In this document: in pieces, positions 17,277-26,654 of the stretch
Layout: each line of letters begins with the position of its first letter
How positions within the stretch are numbered: the first letter of the stretch is position 1
NCBI RefSeq assembly: GCF_900176395.1
Contig: NZ_FWXL01000005.1
Span: forward strand, 301,603-365,602
Direction: 5' to 3'
Source of the DNA: Novosphingobium sp. B1
GTDB taxonomy: Bacteria > Pseudomonadota > Alphaproteobacteria > Sphingomonadales > Sphingomonadaceae
Length of the DNA: 64,000 nt
The notes under the pieces: generated by a model
The model's input: only the letters and a program-made list of their open reading frames with translations
Told to the model about the DNA's origin: nothing
Database searches by the model: none
Translations under genes and position numbers: made by a program

Positions 17277-17762
17277 TTAGCGGCAGCGCGAACCGCCACG
17301 GTCAACTTCGCGGCCGAGCAGTGCGCCACCGGCGGCACCAAGGATCGCACCCAGCGTGCGGTCACCGTAATTGCCGGCGACTTCGCGGCCAAGCAGGGCA
17401 CCGGCTGCACCACCGATCAGCAGACCGGTCGTGCCGTTGGAGCGACGGCAGTAGTAGCGGCCGTCGTTGCCGCGCCAGACGCGGGTGTTGCGATAGACCG
17501 GATCGCCGTAGTAGCCACGATCGTTGCCGCGATAGTAGTTGCGGTCACCACGGCCGTAGTAGCGATCACCCCGGTCATAACCGCGCCAGTCGCGACGGTC
17601 GCGGCCATGCTCCCAGCGCTCGCCATCCCAGCCTTCGTTCCACTGCGTGGCGATGGCGGTGCTGGCCTGGGCCTGCGGCAGGACGGCGGCGGTAGCCGGA
17701 ACGGCATTTGCGACGGTCGAGGCGGCGACAAGGGCCAGTGCGGACTTCTTGAGACTGAACAT
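17277..17762 (-). CDS. Secreted glycine-zipper 2TM protein
   Basis: The 161-aa product has a Sec signal peptide (about residues 1-26, ending ATAA). A Tyr/Arg/Gly/Asp-rich middle follows (repeats such as RGDRYYGRGDRNYY), then a C-terminal glycine-zipper pair: TGLLIGGAAGALLGREV and LGAILGAAGGALLGREV. Such proteins sit in the outer membrane or periplasm. I chose ATG 17762, with GAGGAG 7 nt before it; the frame is open upstream but lacks a signal there. A strong terminator follows. Exact function is unknown. Confidence 0.8.
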   Translation of the reverse strand: MFSLKKSALALVAASTVANAVPATAAVLPQAQASTAIATQWNEGWDGERWEHGRDRRDWRGYDRGDRYYGRGDRNYYRGNDRGYYGDPVYRNTRVWRGNDGRYYCRRSNGTTGLLIGGAAGALLGREVAGNYGDRTLGAILGAAGGALLGREVDRGGSRCR

Positions 17763-17966
17763 CGAATTGCTCCTCACTTGGAGAGGACCCGCACCGTTTG
17801 GAGTCTGGTCCTGTTGTTTCGTTGGTTCATGTTTACGACTGCCAACCTGAACGGAACGCAACCGCAGCGTCAGATTTGAACTTTGCGGTGAAGCGATTGC
17901 GGTTGCCGATGAAACGACGCCTTTGGCGGGGTTGGCCCGGCCGACCATTGCTGGCAGGGACGCTGC

Positions 17967-18854
17967 ATGAACGAATCCAGCACCTTGCGCCGGGGACTCA
18001 CAGCCGCGCTGGCCGCTTATGTGATGTGGGGCCTGCTCCCGCTCTATTTCCGCGCGCTCCACGCGGTGCCCCCGCTGGAGCTGGTGGGCTGGCGCGTGCT
18101 CTTCACCGTGCCGGTGTGCATCGTGATCATCGGCTTCCGCAAGCAATGGCCCGAGGTGCGGGCGGCGCTGGCGAGCCTCCCTGTGCTGGGCCTGCTGGTT
18201 TTGAGCGCAGCGCTGATCGGATCGAACTGGCTGATCTTCGTGATTGCCATCAACAACGGCCACGTGCTGGCCACGAGCCTTGGTTACTACATCAATCCGC
18301 TGATAAACGTCGTGCTTGGCACTGTCTTCCTTGGCGAGCGGCTGACGCGGGTTCAGTGGCTGGCAGTCGGGCTTGCCGGCGCTGGCATCGCGCTGCTGCT
18401 CGGCGGCGCGCTGGACACGCTGGCGGTCGCGCTATCGCTGGCATTCTCATTTGCATTCTACGGCTTCGTGCGGAAGAAGGCGCCGGTCGGCGCCGTGCCG
18501 GGATTGACGATCGAGACGTTGCTGCTGGTGCTGCCGGCGGTAGTCATCGTGTGGCTGGGGGCAATCTCGCCCGCCGGTTCAGCTCTGCTCATGGGCGGGC
18601 AGGAGACGCCGCTGCTCGTTGCCTCGGGCGTGGCGACGGCAATTCCGCTGCTGCTCTTCGCCGTGGCGGCCAGAAGCATGCCGCTTTCCACGCTGGGCTT
18701 CGTCCAGTTTCTGTCACCTACGCTGAGCTTCATCCTCGGGCTGACGGTGTTCGGCGAATCGCTCGATGCCACGCGGCTTGCCTGCTTCGCGCTGATCTGG
18801 TCGGCGATCGCGCTATACAGTTGGGACATGCTGAAGCGGGCGCGCCAGCCCTAG
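17967..18854 (+). CDS. rarD: EamA-family transporter RarD
   Basis: The 295-aa protein is a ten-segment drug/metabolite transporter of the RarD type. N-terminal motifs [14 protein letters not shown] and [12 protein letters not shown] and the [15 protein letters not shown] segment are typical of RarD. RarD homologues confer chloramphenicol insensitivity in some bacteria, but the physiological substrate is unknown. The 3' end overlaps convergent pyrC by 4 nt. A 204-bp gap separates it from the divergent glycine-zipper gene and should hold both promoters. Confidence 0.9.
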   Translation: MNESSTLRRGLTAALAAYVMWGLLPLYFRALHAVPPLELVGWRVLFTVPVCIVIIGFRKQWPEVRAALASLPVLGLLVLSAALIGSNWLIFVIAINNGHVLATSLGYYINPLINVVLGTVFLGERLTRVQWLAVGLAGAGIALLLGGALDTLAVALSLAFSFAFYGFVRKKAPVGAVPGLTIETLLLVLPAVVIVWLGAISPAGSALLMGGQETPLLVASGVATAIPLLLFAVAARSMPLSTLGFVQFLSPTLSFILGLTVFGESLDATRLACFALIWSAIALYSWDMLKRARQP

Positions 18855-19897
18855 GCGAGGCGCCAGCCCAGCGTTTCTCCGGCGTGGAATGGCACGATCT
18901 GGGTGCCGTTGCAGTCGATCACTTCGGGTACGGCGACGGGCGCCTTTTCGAGCGTGATCGTGCCTTCGTTGACCGGCATGCGATAGAACTTGGGGCCGTT
19001 GAGCGAGGCGAACGCCTCGAAGCGATCAAGTGCGCCCTCCTCGTCGAACACCGTGACGTAGCTTTCAAGCGCGTAAGGCGCGTTGAAGATGCCGGCGCAA
19101 CCGCAGGCGGTTTCCTTGAGGTGCCTGGCATGCGGCGCGGTGTCGGTGCCGAGGAACACGCGATCACAATTGGACGTGGCGAGCTTGCGCAAGGCGAGCC
19201 GGTGCTTCTCGCGCTTGGCAACCGGCAGGCAGAAGGCGTGTGGGCGGATGCCGCCGACGAGCATGGCGTTCCGATTGATGTGGAGGTGCTGCGGCGTGAT
19301 CGTTGCGGCGACGTTCGGCCCTGCTCCTTCGACGAACTGGGCCGCTTCCTCGGTGGTGATGTGTTCGAAGACGATCCGCAGTCCGGGCATGTCTGCCACA
19401 AGGCGCGTCAGCGTGCGTTCGATGAAGACGGCTTCGCGGTCGAAGATGTCTACGTGGCTGTCGGTGACTTCGCCGTGGATCAGCAGCGGCATGCCGATGC
19501 GCTGCATGACTTCGAGCACGGGATAGATATTGCGGATGTCGGTGACGCCGTGGGCCGAGCCGGTGGTGGCATGCGCGGGATAGAGCTTGGCCGCGACGAA
19601 GACGCCTTCGGCAAAGCCACGTTCGACTTCGGCAGTGTCGGTCGAATCGGTAAGGTAGAGCGTCATCAACGGGGTGAAATCGCTGCCTGCCGGGAGCGCG
19701 GAAAGGATCCGTTCGCGGTAGGCGGCGACACCCGCAACGTCGGTCATCGGCGGCGACAGGTTCGGCATGACGATGGCGCGGGCGAACTGGCGCGCCGTAT
19801 AGGGCGCTACGCCGACGAGTACGTCGCGATCGCGCAGGTGGGTGTGCCAGTCATCGGGGCGGCGGATCGTCAGAGTCGTCGGTGTTGTCGTAGCCAT
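18851..19897 (-). CDS. pyrC: Dihydroorotase PyrC (class II)
   Basis: PyrC cyclises carbamoyl-aspartate to dihydroorotate in pyrimidine synthesis. The 348-aa protein is of the E. coli short class. The metal-binding motif DWHTHLRD is at residues 16-23 and [10 protein letters not shown] holds the lysine that is carbamylated; the histidines in HGEV and FEHIT and the aspartate in GTDTAPH complete the site. Start ATG 19897 gives the normal N-terminus; the longer open frame is not supported. It is divergent from ygfZ with only 39 bp between. Confidence 0.95.
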   Translation of the reverse strand: MATTTPTTLTIRRPDDWHTHLRDRDVLVGVAPYTARQFARAIVMPNLSPPMTDVAGVAAYRERILSALPAGSDFTPLMTLYLTDSTDTAEVERGFAEGVFVAAKLYPAHATTGSAHGVTDIRNIYPVLEVMQRIGMPLLIHGEVTDSHVDIFDREAVFIERTLTRLVADMPGLRIVFEHITTEEAAQFVEGAGPNVAATITPQHLHINRNAMLVGGIRPHAFCLPVAKREKHRLALRKLATSNCDRVFLGTDTAPHARHLKETACGCAGIFNAPYALESYVTVFDEEGALDRFEAFASLNGPKFYRMPVNEGTITLEKAPVAVPEVIDCNGTQIVPFHAGETLGWRLA

Positions 19898-19936
19898 GGG
19901 GTTCCCCTTAGCGGCGACGGTGCCTATCTTCCAGTC

Positions 19937-20671
19937 ATGACCCGACTGTATGAGCGCGCCCTGATCCGCCTTTCTCCGCTCGACCCCGGCGAGGATGTTG
20001 CCGGCTTTCTGCAAGGGCTTGTCACCAACGATGTGAAAGGCGCGTTGCCGGTGTGGACCGCGCTGCTCAGTCCGCAAGGCAAGGTGCTGTTCGACTTTCT
20101 CGTCTGGCCGGACGGAGCTGACAGCCTGCTGATCGATTGCGAGGCAGCCAGTGCCGATGCCCTGGCCAAGCGGCTGACGCTTTACCGCCTGCGGCGCAAG
20201 ATCGGCATCAGCCGAGTCGAATCACTGGGCGTGTTCTGGGAAGATCATCCGGGTGACGGCGGGGCAAGCGATCCCCGCCTGCGCGCGCTGGGCCAGCGCT
20301 GGATTGCGCCCGTCACTGACGCGGACGAAGCGGGAGATGACGCATGGCGCGCTCACCGGCTCAAGCTGGGCGTCGCAGAGGGGCTGGCCGAACTCGGCAA
20401 CGGCGAGGTGCTCTGGCTCGAATGCAACGCGGTTGACCTCAACGGCGTGAGTTTTACCAAGGGCTGCTATGTCGGCCAGGAAAACACCGCTCGGATGAAC
20501 TGGCGGCAGAAGGTGAACCGCCGGCTCGTCGTGGTTCCGCTCGAGCAGTCCGATCCGGCGCGACAACGCACGGCCTATCCGGAGCTGGGCCTTGCCGTGG
20601 ACCATCGCCGGGTCGAGGACATTGCGCCTGGCCTTGCCCCCCAGTGGATGGAGCTTACTGTGCCTGAGTAG
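19937..20671 (+). CDS. ygfZ: Folate-binding Fe-S maturation factor YgfZ
   Basis: YgfZ is a tetrahydrofolate-binding GcvT-like protein that supports repair or assembly of [4Fe-4S] enzymes. The 244-aa product carries the signature [12 protein letters not shown] with the conserved cysteine, and the N-terminal motif [11 protein letters not shown]. It is shorter than the E. coli protein (326 aa), as in other alphaproteobacteria. Start ATG 19937 was chosen because the much longer open frame upstream runs antisense through pyrC. The 3' end overlaps the convergent TetR gene by 17 nt. Confidence 0.9.
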   Translation: MTRLYERALIRLSPLDPGEDVAGFLQGLVTNDVKGALPVWTALLSPQGKVLFDFLVWPDGADSLLIDCEAASADALAKRLTLYRLRRKIGISRVESLGVFWEDHPGDGGASDPRLRALGQRWIAPVTDADEAGDDAWRAHRLKLGVAEGLAELGNGEVLWLECNAVDLNGVSFTKGCYVGQENTARMNWRQKVNRRLVVVPLEQSDPARQRTAYPELGLAVDHRRVEDIAPGLAPQWMELTVPE

Positions 20672-21242
20672 CCTGCTGCGCGGCAATGCCTTCGATCAGC
20701 ATCTGTTCGGCGCGGTCGCGCGCTGCGGTACGCGGCAATTCCAGTCCCTTCGCCAGCGGCCCGCCCATCAGCGCATCGCCCAAGGCCATGAGCGTAAGCG
20801 CCAGAGTTGTGCTGCGCTGCGCGTCAGAGCTGTATTCCTCAAGATCGACGACCAGATCGTGAATGGTCTCGACGATCGGATCGAGCGCGTCCTCGTTGCC
20901 GGAAAGCAGCATCCAGGAGGCAAGGGCCCCTGCGCCTTCGCGGTCGAAGGCATCGAAGGTGAGGTCCACTACATCACGCGGTTTGCCGATGCCGGAGCGG
21001 CTGGCGATCACGGCTTCGCGAATCGTGGCGCAAATCGTTTCGGCAAGGTGTTTGGCCAGTGCCTTCTGGAGGCCGGAGGCCGAGCCGAAATGATGCAGCA
21101 GGTTGGCGTGCGTGCGGCCGATTCGCCCCGCGACGGCCTTGAGCGTGACGGCTTGGGGCCCCGCTTCCACAAGCAGCGCACGCGCGGCTTCCAGCGCGGC
21201 CATGCGGCTTTCCTCGGGCGGAAGACGCTTCCTTATTGACAT
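20655..21242 (-). CDS. TetR-family transcriptional regulator
   Basis: The 195-aa product has an N-terminal TetR helix-turn-helix: AGRIGRTHANLLHHFGSASG is the recognition region at about residues 40-60. The rest is an alpha-helical ligand domain. Start ATG 21242 was preferred to one 30 nt upstream. It faces a metal-dependent hydrolase gene across 28 bp, so it probably controls that gene and itself. The effector is unknown. Confidence 0.87.
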   Translation of the reverse strand: MSIRKRLPPEESRMAALEAARALLVEAGPQAVTLKAVAGRIGRTHANLLHHFGSASGLQKALAKHLAETICATIREAVIASRSGIGKPRDVVDLTFDAFDREGAGALASWMLLSGNEDALDPIVETIHDLVVDLEEYSSDAQRSTTLALTLMALGDALMGGPLAKGLELPRTAARDRAEQMLIEGIAAQQATQAQ

Positions 21243-21270
21243 CGGTGTAAGCACGCCTAGATTACGGCTC

Positions 21271-22164
21271 ATGACTGCCATGACCCCCACGATCGCCCTA
21301 GAGCGCGATACCGCGAACGGCAAGGCTGCGCCCACCCCTTCGGACCTGACGATCACGATACGCGACCGTCGCTTTGGCCGCAACGAGCCGGCTGGCCGCT
21401 GGTGGCTGAACGGCGATCCGGTGGCGACGGCGTGGCACAACGCGCTGTCGGGCACCTTCCCGCGGGGCGAGGCGTTCTTCATCGAGGCGGTGAAGGCCCA
21501 CCGCGAGGGCGTGCCGCCCAAGCTCGAGGCCGAGATCCGGGCCTTCGTGAAACAGGAAATCAACCACACGCGCGAGCATCTCGCCTTTAACCGTCAGGCC
21601 GAGAACGCCGGTTACGACATGGCGCGGATCGACAAGCGCGTGGAGGAATTGCTGGCGCTGACAAAGGATCGTCCGGTCATCCTCAACCTCGCGGCGACGA
21701 TGGCGCTGGAACATTATACCGCGATGATGGCGCATGAGTTTCTGGCGAACCCGGCGCACTTCGCCGGCGCCGAGCAGGAAGCGGCCGACATGTGGCGCTG
21801 GCACGCGATCGAGGAGATCGAGCACAAGGGCGTCGCCTATGACACTTGGGCGCACGCCACGCGCAATTGGAGCCGGTGGAAGCGCTGGAAGGTCAAGAGC
21901 CTGATGATGGTGGTGGTGACCAAGAACTTCATCACCCACCGCGTCGAGGACACGCTGGACCTGCTGGCGCAGGACGGACTGACCGGCGCGAAGTGGAAGT
22001 GGAAGCTGGCGGCTTACCTCCTGTGGAAGCCGGGCGTGATCCGCCGCATCTTCCCGGACTGGCTCAGCTACTTCCTGCCGGGCTTCCACCCGTGGCAGCA
22101 CGATGATCGCGCGCTGATCGGCAAGGCGGACAGCGAGTTTCCGGATGCGGTGATGCCGCGCTGA
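21271..22164 (+). CDS. Predicted metal-dependent hydrolase (PF10118 type)
   Basis: The 297-aa product resembles the family of predicted metal-dependent hydrolases with a ferritin-like helical fold. Candidate metal ligands are the Glu/His motifs KQEINHTREHLAFN, ALEHYTAMMAHEF and WHAIEEIEHKGVAYD, arranged like a di-iron or di-metal four-helix centre. Many sphingomonads carry such genes next to TetR regulators (from memory). It is divergent from a TetR gene and ends at a strong terminator. Substrate unknown; a membrane or lipid-related role is possible. Confidence 0.78.
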   Translation: MTAMTPTIALERDTANGKAAPTPSDLTITIRDRRFGRNEPAGRWWLNGDPVATAWHNALSGTFPRGEAFFIEAVKAHREGVPPKLEAEIRAFVKQEINHTREHLAFNRQAENAGYDMARIDKRVEELLALTKDRPVILNLAATMALEHYTAMMAHEFLANPAHFAGAEQEAADMWRWHAIEEIEHKGVAYDTWAHATRNWSRWKRWKVKSLMMVVVTKNFITHRVEDTLDLLAQDGLTGAKWKWKLAAYLLWKPGVIRRIFPDWLSYFLPGFHPWQHDDRALIGKADSEFPDAVMPR

Positions 22165-22172
22165 AGATCGAA

Positions 22173-22197
22173 GGGCTCCCCGCGGGGAGCCCTTTTT
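22173..22197 (+). terminator. Rho-independent terminator after the metal-dependent hydrolase gene
   Basis: A perfect 9-bp stem GGGCTCCCC/GGGGAGCCC with a 2-nt loop is followed by TTTTT on the plus strand, 9 nt after the stop codon. Confidence 0.93.
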
Positions 22198-22206
22198 CGT
22201 TGCGGG

Positions 22207-22776
22207 TCAGGCGGCGCGTCGCATCGGCTCGAAGCCGCCGTCCTCCGGGCCGTCACAATCGACCGGGGCGACCAGATCGATCACGTGGTGAACCGTTGGC
22301 GCAGGCTGGGTCCGCGCCGCGCTGTGGCCCAGGCGGATCTCGCCGGTGGGGCGAAAGCCGGCCTTCTCGAGCACTCTTGCCGACGCCGGGTTATCGGCGA
22401 AATGGCGGGCATTGACGCGGCGATGGCCCAGCGTACGGCCAAGCGACAGCACGCTGCGCACAGCTTCGGTGGCATATCCCCTGCCCCAGTGGCCCTGCGC
22501 GATCCAGTAGCCAAGTTCGGTCTCTCCGGAATCCTCGATCAGGCCGACACTGCCGATCAGCCGGGAGCCATGGCCGCCGGGGAGCGTGACGAAGAAGTGC
22601 GGGTGCTTGCCGCCCTGCGGTGCGGCGACGAACGCCTTGGCATCGTCCGGGCCATAGGGCCACGGTGCGCGCGCAAGATGGCGCACGACGGCCTCGTCGT
22701 CGATCAGGGCATGGAGTTCGGCCCAGTCCTCCGGCCAGGCAGGCCGCAGGAACAGCCGTTCGCTGCGAATGAACAT
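22207..22776 (-). CDS. GNAT-family N-acetyltransferase (RimJ/RimL-like)
   Basis: The 189-aa product is a GNAT acetyltransferase of the RimJ/RimL subgroup. It starts MFIRSERLFLRPAWPEDW, contains the acetyl-CoA loop WGRGYATEAV (the Q/RxxGxA-type motif) and ends the core with NPASARVLEKAGF, all diagnostic. The acceptor amine is unknown. It stands alone on the minus strand, between a convergent hydrolase gene and the end of rpmA. Confidence 0.88.
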   Translation of the reverse strand: MFIRSERLFLRPAWPEDWAELHALIDDEAVVRHLARAPWPYGPDDAKAFVAAPQGGKHPHFFVTLPGGHGSRLIGSVGLIEDSGETELGYWIAQGHWGRGYATEAVRSVLSLGRTLGHRRVNARHFADNPASARVLEKAGFRPTGEIRLGHSAARTQPAPTVHHVIDLVAPVDCDGPEDGGFEPMRRAA

Positions 22777-22913
22777 CTTGTCTCTCCTTCATCGGCCCCT
22801 CTGCCGACGCGCAGCTAGTGCGCTGACGTGACAGAGGTATTGCGCCCCGCGCCAGAACGGACAGCCATTGCGTCCGATAGCGAAGGAACGGGTTTGCGTC
22901 CGAGGGAGACATG

Positions 22914-22946
22914 AAAAGAGGGAGATGGGCGGGGCCCTCTCCCTCT
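22914..22946 (-). terminator. Terminator of the rplU-rpmA transcript
   Basis: The perfect arms AGAGGGAGA and TCTCCCTCT are 12 nt apart and are followed by TTTTC on the minus strand. Two more hairpins (22951-22970 and 22972-22994) lie between it and the rpmA stop. Confidence 0.8.
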
Positions 22947-23011
22947 ATCGGCCAGCTCCTAAGTGCTGGCGGGGCCACCCCATCGGGATGGCCCTTTGAA
23001 TGACCATCCGG

Positions 23012-23281
23012 TTATTCAGCCGCTTCGGCCATAATGTCGACCGACACGTACTTGCGACCAAGCTTGCCGGCGTGGAAGCGTACGCGACCTTCGCCGAGCG
23101 CGAACAGGGTGTGATCCTTGCCCATGCCGACGTTGGCGCCCGGGTACACGCGGGTACCGCGCTGGCGGATGATGATGTTGCCGCCGACCACTTCCTGGCC
23201 GCCGAACTTCTTCACGCCGAGGCGACGACCGGCTGAGTCGCGACCGTTGCGCGAAGAGCCGCCTGCTTTCTTGTGTGCCAT
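23012..23281 (-). CDS. rpmA: 50S ribosomal protein L27
   Basis: L27 is a small basic protein of the large ribosomal subunit near the peptidyl-transferase centre. The 89-aa product starts [20 protein letters not shown], the invariant L27 N-terminus, and contains [10 protein letters not shown]. No N-terminal leader cleaved by a Prp protease (a Firmicute trait) is present. It lies 28 nt after rplU and is followed by a terminator. Confidence 0.98.
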   Translation of the reverse strand: MAHKKAGGSSRNGRDSAGRRLGVKKFGGQEVVGGNIIIRQRGTRVYPGANVGMGKDHTLFALGEGRVRFHAGKLGRKYVSVDIMAEAAE

Positions 23282-23309
23282 CTCAGATTACTCCGAATTC
23301 CGTTTGCGC

Positions 23310-23606
23310 TCAGGCGACCGAGACGATGCGCAGCAGGGTCATCTGCTGGCGGTGACCGTTGCGGCGACGATAGTTGTGGCGACGGCGCTTCTTGAACACG
23401 ATCACCTTTTCCGACTTCGCCTGGGCGATGATCTCTGCCGAAACAGTGATCTTCGCGGCGTCAGCCAGCGAATCGCCTTCACCGGCGAGAAGCACTTCAC
23501 CCAGCGTGATCTTGTCGCCGGCTTCGCCTGCCAGCTTCTCGACCGCGATCTTGTCTCCGGCGGCGACCCGATACTGCTTGCCGCCCGTGCGCACGATTGC
23601 GAACAT
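23310..23606 (-). CDS. rplU: 50S ribosomal protein L21
   Basis: L21 binds 23S rRNA in the large subunit. The 98-aa product begins [14 protein letters not shown] and has the basic loop [19 protein letters not shown], both hallmarks. ATG 23606 is chosen; the long open frame upstream covers the leader. It is the first gene of rplU-rpmA, driven by a near-consensus promoter about 155 bp upstream, leaving a leader of about 125 nt that could carry autoregulation. Confidence 0.98.
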   Translation of the reverse strand: MFAIVRTGGKQYRVAAGDKIAVEKLAGEAGDKITLGEVLLAGEGDSLADAAKITVSAEIIAQAKSEKVIVFKKRRRHNYRRRNGHRQQMTLLRIVSVA

Positions 23607-23738
23607 CGTTCTGTGTATCCGTTCCAAAAGCCCGGTTGCCCTGGGCGATTCCAAATGAGGCGCCCAACGCCTGCGAATCGCTGACTGAGGGCAACATACC
23701 GTTACCCCGCTGGATGCAGGGCACCGGAAAGAAGGGCG

Positions 23739-23767
23739 CGGATAGTCAAACCCGGGGCCTCTGTCAA
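23739..23767 (-). promoter_or_regulatory. Promoter of rplU-rpmA
   Basis: On the minus strand a perfect -35 TTGACA (23767-23762) is followed after exactly 17 bp by TATCCG (23744-23739). It lies about 135-160 bp before rplU, with a GC-rich leader between. Confidence 0.65.
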
Positions 23768-23864
23768 TGCCCGCATTCAACGTAGATGGGCAGCTTCGCG
23801 CCCAAAATCCGGCCACTTGGCGCAGCGCCTCCAACCAAGGCTGGCGAGCGCGCGCGTCCATGCT

Positions 23865-24407
23865 ATGGCGACCATCATGGCCCACCACAAGACTTCGATC
23901 GCCTTCCTTACCGCGCTTGGCGCTGCAACCCTGCTGGGCGGCTGCGCCGACCGCGACAAGTTTCCGTCGCTCGCCCGCAGGCCTGCCGAAGACGTCTATC
24001 GCGCCGCGCGCACGACGCCCCCTGCCCCACCACCGCCGGCCGTGCTTACCCGGGGAATCGAGGCAAAGCTCGCCGGGCTGCTGGGCGATGCGCGCGAGGC
24101 ACACCGGGCTTTCGAGGCTGCGCGCCCTACAGCAAGCCGCGCCGCCGCTGCCGCCCGCGGCGCTGCCAAGGGCACCGAGAACTGGTCGGTCGCTTCGGTG
24201 GCCATTGCCAAGCTTGAAGCGGCCCGATCGCGCGTGGGCCTGCCCCTGGCCGAACTCGACCGCATGGAAGCAGAAGCAAGCAACCGCGCGGTCGATGGGT
24301 CGGACGCGGATTTCAAGGCGGTGATGGCAACGCGCCAGCAAGTCGAGGCAATCGCCGCGGGCGAGACCGAGGTCATCGATTCGCTGCTGTCCCAGCTTGG
24401 CAGGTAA
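23865..24407 (+). CDS. Putative lipoprotein of unknown function
   Basis: The 180-aa product has a type II signal peptide with lipobox LGGC about 24 residues in, so it is likely lipid-anchored in the periplasm. The mature protein is Ala-rich and helical, with a Pro-rich linker ([11 protein letters not shown]) and a probable coiled coil at the C-terminus. Start may be ATG 23865 or ATG 23877; the second gives a more usual signal length. I do not recognise the family. It is divergent from rplU and convergent with a membrane protein gene. Confidence 0.7.
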   Translation: MATIMAHHKTSIAFLTALGAATLLGGCADRDKFPSLARRPAEDVYRAARTTPPAPPPPAVLTRGIEAKLAGLLGDAREAHRAFEAARPTASRAAAAARGAAKGTENWSVASVAIAKLEAARSRVGLPLAELDRMEAEASNRAVDGSDADFKAVMATRQQVEAIAAGETEVIDSLLSQLGR

Positions 24408-24411
24408 GGCA

Positions 24412-24441
24412 AAGGGCGCAGCGCCCGAGCGCCGCGCCCTT
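24412..24441. terminator. Hairpin between convergent genes
   Basis: The arms AAGGGCGC/GCGCCCTT, 14 nt apart, sit 4 nt after the lipoprotein stop and 30 nt from the convergent gene's stop. Only a short T run follows on either strand, so it is a possible bidirectional terminator. Confidence 0.5.
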
Positions 24442-24470
24442 GCAGAACATCGCGAAGCCTTAAGCCAGAC

Positions 24471-24893
24471 CTAGCGAACCGTCGCGACGATGATCGCGAT
24501 GGCTAGGCCCCACACGGCAATCAGTACGGGCAGGATCAGCACCTGCGCCATGGCCGAGCCGGCATCGAGCTTGCCCGACAGGGTCTGGATGCCCCTCCTG
24601 CGAAAGTCGTACCAGCCGAGAGCATCGGGGTGGCGATCGGCGCCGAGCCGGGTCCAGACAGCGGGGATGCCGAAGGCGCAGGCGATGAACATCACGAAGA
24701 TGACCATCGGAATGGCCAGTTCACTGTTGCCGAAGATCGAGGCCATCATGGCGATGAAGGCGAGATAGCCGCCGGCCGATACGGCGTAGAGCCCGCCCGG
24801 CAGGCCGAAGTTGCGATCGACGACGGTATGGTGTGGTTGCTCAACGATATCGGCGACATGCTCGATATGGTCGGCGGCGATGTGCATGCTCAT
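24471..24893 (-). CDS. Conserved-looking membrane protein of unknown function
   Basis: The 140-aa product has a His-rich soluble N-terminus (MSMHIAADHIEHVADIVEQP) and three predicted membrane spans near residues 35-55, 60-80 and 115-138. I do not recognise a named family. A short inverted repeat (24900-24918) overlaps its ribosome-binding site. It lies 77 bp after moaE on the same strand, so it may be part of or follow that operon, but nothing in the protein links it to molybdopterin. Confidence 0.7.
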   Translation of the reverse strand: MSMHIAADHIEHVADIVEQPHHTVVDRNFGLPGGLYAVSAGGYLAFIAMMASIFGNSELAIPMVIFVMFIACAFGIPAVWTRLGADRHPDALGWYDFRRRGIQTLSGKLDAGSAMAQVLILPVLIAVWGLAIAIIVATVR

Positions 24894-24899
24894 GGACTG

Positions 24900-24918
24900 G
24901 GCTCCTTTTGCTGGAGCC
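24900..24918 (-). promoter_or_regulatory. Hairpin overlapping the ribosome-binding site of the membrane protein gene
   Basis: On the minus strand GGCTCC pairs with GGAGCC across 7 nt. The second arm contains the AGGAG ribosome-binding site just before ATG 24893, so the hairpin could hide it. Confidence 0.4.
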
Positions 24919-24970
24919 TTCTTGCGCCTGTCGCGGACGCCATTCCTTGACGCGAATCAATTGTTGCCGA

Positions 24971-25417
24971 TCAGGCGCGCCAGCGGGAAATGTCCTCGTG
25001 ATCCTCCGGGCGGGGCTCGATCCAGCGCCAGCCCGAAGCCGTCTTCTCGCGCTTCCAGAACCACGATTCGCTCTTGAGGTGGTCCATCGCGAAATCGGCA
25101 GCAGCGAAAGCATCGCGGCGATGCCGTGCCGCTGCGGCAACAAGCACGATGGCATCGCCGGGCATCATCACGCCGCTGCGATGGACGATCAGCAGCCCCT
25201 CCAGCGGCCAGCGCTTTTCGGTGACGCGGGCGAGCTCTTGCATGCCGGGAAGCGTCATCGGTTCGTAGTGCTGAAGCTCCAGCGCCTCGACGCCGCCCGA
25301 GTCGCGAACCTGCCCGAGGAAGGTGACGATCCCTCCGGCGTATTGCTGGCGCGCGTTGAACGCGGCGATCTCGGCAGCCGGGTCAAACGCATCGAGCGAA
25401 AGACGGACGTCAGCCAC
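24971..25417 (-). CDS. moaE: Molybdopterin synthase catalytic subunit MoaE
   Basis: MoaE, with MoaD, inserts two sulfurs into precursor Z to form molybdopterin. The 148-aa product has the motif GIVTFLGQVRDSGG and the catalytic region HRSGVMMPGDAIVLVAAAAR, then KSESWFWKRE with conserved lysines. Its start overlaps the moaD stop by 8 nt, which ensures joint expression of the two subunits. Confidence 0.95.
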   Translation of the reverse strand: MADVRLSLDAFDPAAEIAAFNARQQYAGGIVTFLGQVRDSGGVEALELQHYEPMTLPGMQELARVTEKRWPLEGLLIVHRSGVMMPGDAIVLVAAAARHRRDAFAAADFAMDHLKSESWFWKREKTASGWRWIEPRPEDHEDISRWRA

Positions 25418-25646
25418 CGCTCACCGGGGGAAGGAAGGCCAGTTCGTCGCCCTGGGCCAGCACGATGCCGCCGACATCGGTAAGCAGGCGGCCGTTAAGC
25501 GCCATGCGCACCTTTTCGCCCAGCAACTGCACGGCAAGTGCCGGATCAAGTCTGGCAAGGACCTGTTCGACAGGCCCCGGCTCAACCGGCAGTTCCGCCG
25601 CACCGGCGGCGTCTTCGAGCCTGCCCATGAATACCAGCCTTGCCAT
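25410..25646 (-). CDS. moaD: Molybdopterin synthase sulfur-carrier subunit MoaD
   Basis: MoaD is a ubiquitin-like sulfur carrier. The 78-aa product has the beta-grasp pattern with VRMALNGRLL in the middle and ends in the required Gly-Gly (PPVSGG), which is adenylated and thiocarboxylated. It lies 3 nt after moaA and overlaps moaE by 8 nt. Confidence 0.94.
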   Translation of the reverse strand: MARLVFMGRLEDAAGAAELPVEPGPVEQVLARLDPALAVQLLGEKVRMALNGRLLTDVGGIVLAQGDELAFLPPVSGG

Positions 25647-25649
25647 GAC

Positions 25650-26654
25650 TCAGCCGCCGGTCGTCGACATGTGGCGCGACACGGCGGGCGCGCTGCCGGG
25701 CTTGTCGATCACGAAGGAATGGCGCTCCTGCTTCTCGCCCATGGCGCGGGCGAAGCATTCGGACAGGGCGCCATCGGGATCTTCGGAGCGAAGCGCGGCA
25801 CGCAGGTCCACCCGTCCTTCACCGCCAAGGCACATGTAGAGCTGGCCGGTAGCGGTGACGCGGACGCGGTTGCAACCGGCGCAGAAATTGCCGGTGAGCG
25901 GGGTGATGAAGCCGAGGCGACCGCCGGTTTCGGCGATATCGACATAGCGGGCGGGACCGCCGGAACGCGCATCGCTGTCGGTCAGTGTCCAGCGCTGTTC
26001 GAGATTGCGGCGAACGGCGTCGAGCGGCAGGTAGTGGTCGAAGCGATCGCCCTCGATCTCGCCCAATGGCATGACCTCGATCAGCGTCATGTCGTGCCCT
26101 GCGCAATGCGCCCATTCGATCAGCGAGGGGATTTCCGCCTCGTTGAGGTCCTTGAGCGCGACGGCGTTGATCTTTACCTTCAGACCGGCGACCTTTGCAG
26201 CAGCAATGCCTTCGAGCACTTGTGGCAGCATGTCGCGGCGGGAGAGCTTGGCAAAGGCCTCACGATCGAGCGTATCGAGCGAGACGTTGATGCGCTTGAC
26301 GCCGGCGGCGGCAAGGTCATCGGCGAACTCTGTCAGCCGCGTGCCATTCGTCGTCAGCGTCAGCTCATCGAGCCCGTCACCGAGCTTGCGGCCCAGCGCG
26401 CGGACAAGTTCCATCATGTCACGCCGGACCAGCGGTTCACCCCCTGTCAGGCGGATCTTGCGCACGCCGCGGGCGATGAAGTGGAGCGAGAGACGGTGCA
26501 GTTCCTCGAGGCTGAGGACTTCGGCCTTGGGCAGGAACTCCATGCGTTCGGGCATGCAGTATGCGCAGCGCAGGTCGCAGCGATCGGTCACCGACAAGCG
26601 CAGGTAGGTGATCCGCCGGGCGAATCTGTCGATCAAAGGCGCGGGCGCTGTCAC
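25650..26654 (-). CDS. moaA: GTP 3',8-cyclase MoaA
   Basis: MoaA is a radical SAM enzyme that turns GTP into the cyclic pterin precursor with MoaC. The 334-aa product carries the N-terminal [4Fe-4S] motif CDLRCAYC, the SAM-binding TGGEP, the C-terminal cluster in CAGCNRVR followed by CLGG, and the functional C-terminal Gly-Gly. It starts with GTG 26654, which overlaps the stop of the upstream reductase (GTGA). No moaC is next to it. Confidence 0.96.
   Translation of the reverse strand: MTAPAPLIDRFARRITYLRLSVTDRCDLRCAYCMPERMEFLPKAEVLSLEELHRLSLHFIARGVRKIRLTGGEPLVRRDMMELVRALGRKLGDGLDELTLTTNGTRLTEFADDLAAAGVKRINVSLDTLDREAFAKLSRRDMLPQVLEGIAAAKVAGLKVKINAVALKDLNEAEIPSLIEWAHCAGHDMTLIEVMPLGEIEGDRFDHYLPLDAVRRNLEQRWTLTDSDARSGGPARYVDIAETGGRLGFITPLTGNFCAGCNRVRVTATGQLYMCLGGEGRVDLRAALRSEDPDGALSECFARAMGEKQERHSFVIDKPGSAPAVSRHMSTTGG

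Noticed and set aside
17798..19936. N-terminal 713 residues of a 957-aa open frame ending in ygfZ
   Set aside because: This part runs in a wrong frame through rarD and antisense through pyrC; only the last 244 residues are YgfZ.
23607..23738. Known ribosomal leader RNA motif before rplU
   Set aside because: Short GC stems are visible but no recognised leader structure; kept only as a possibility in the rplU entry.
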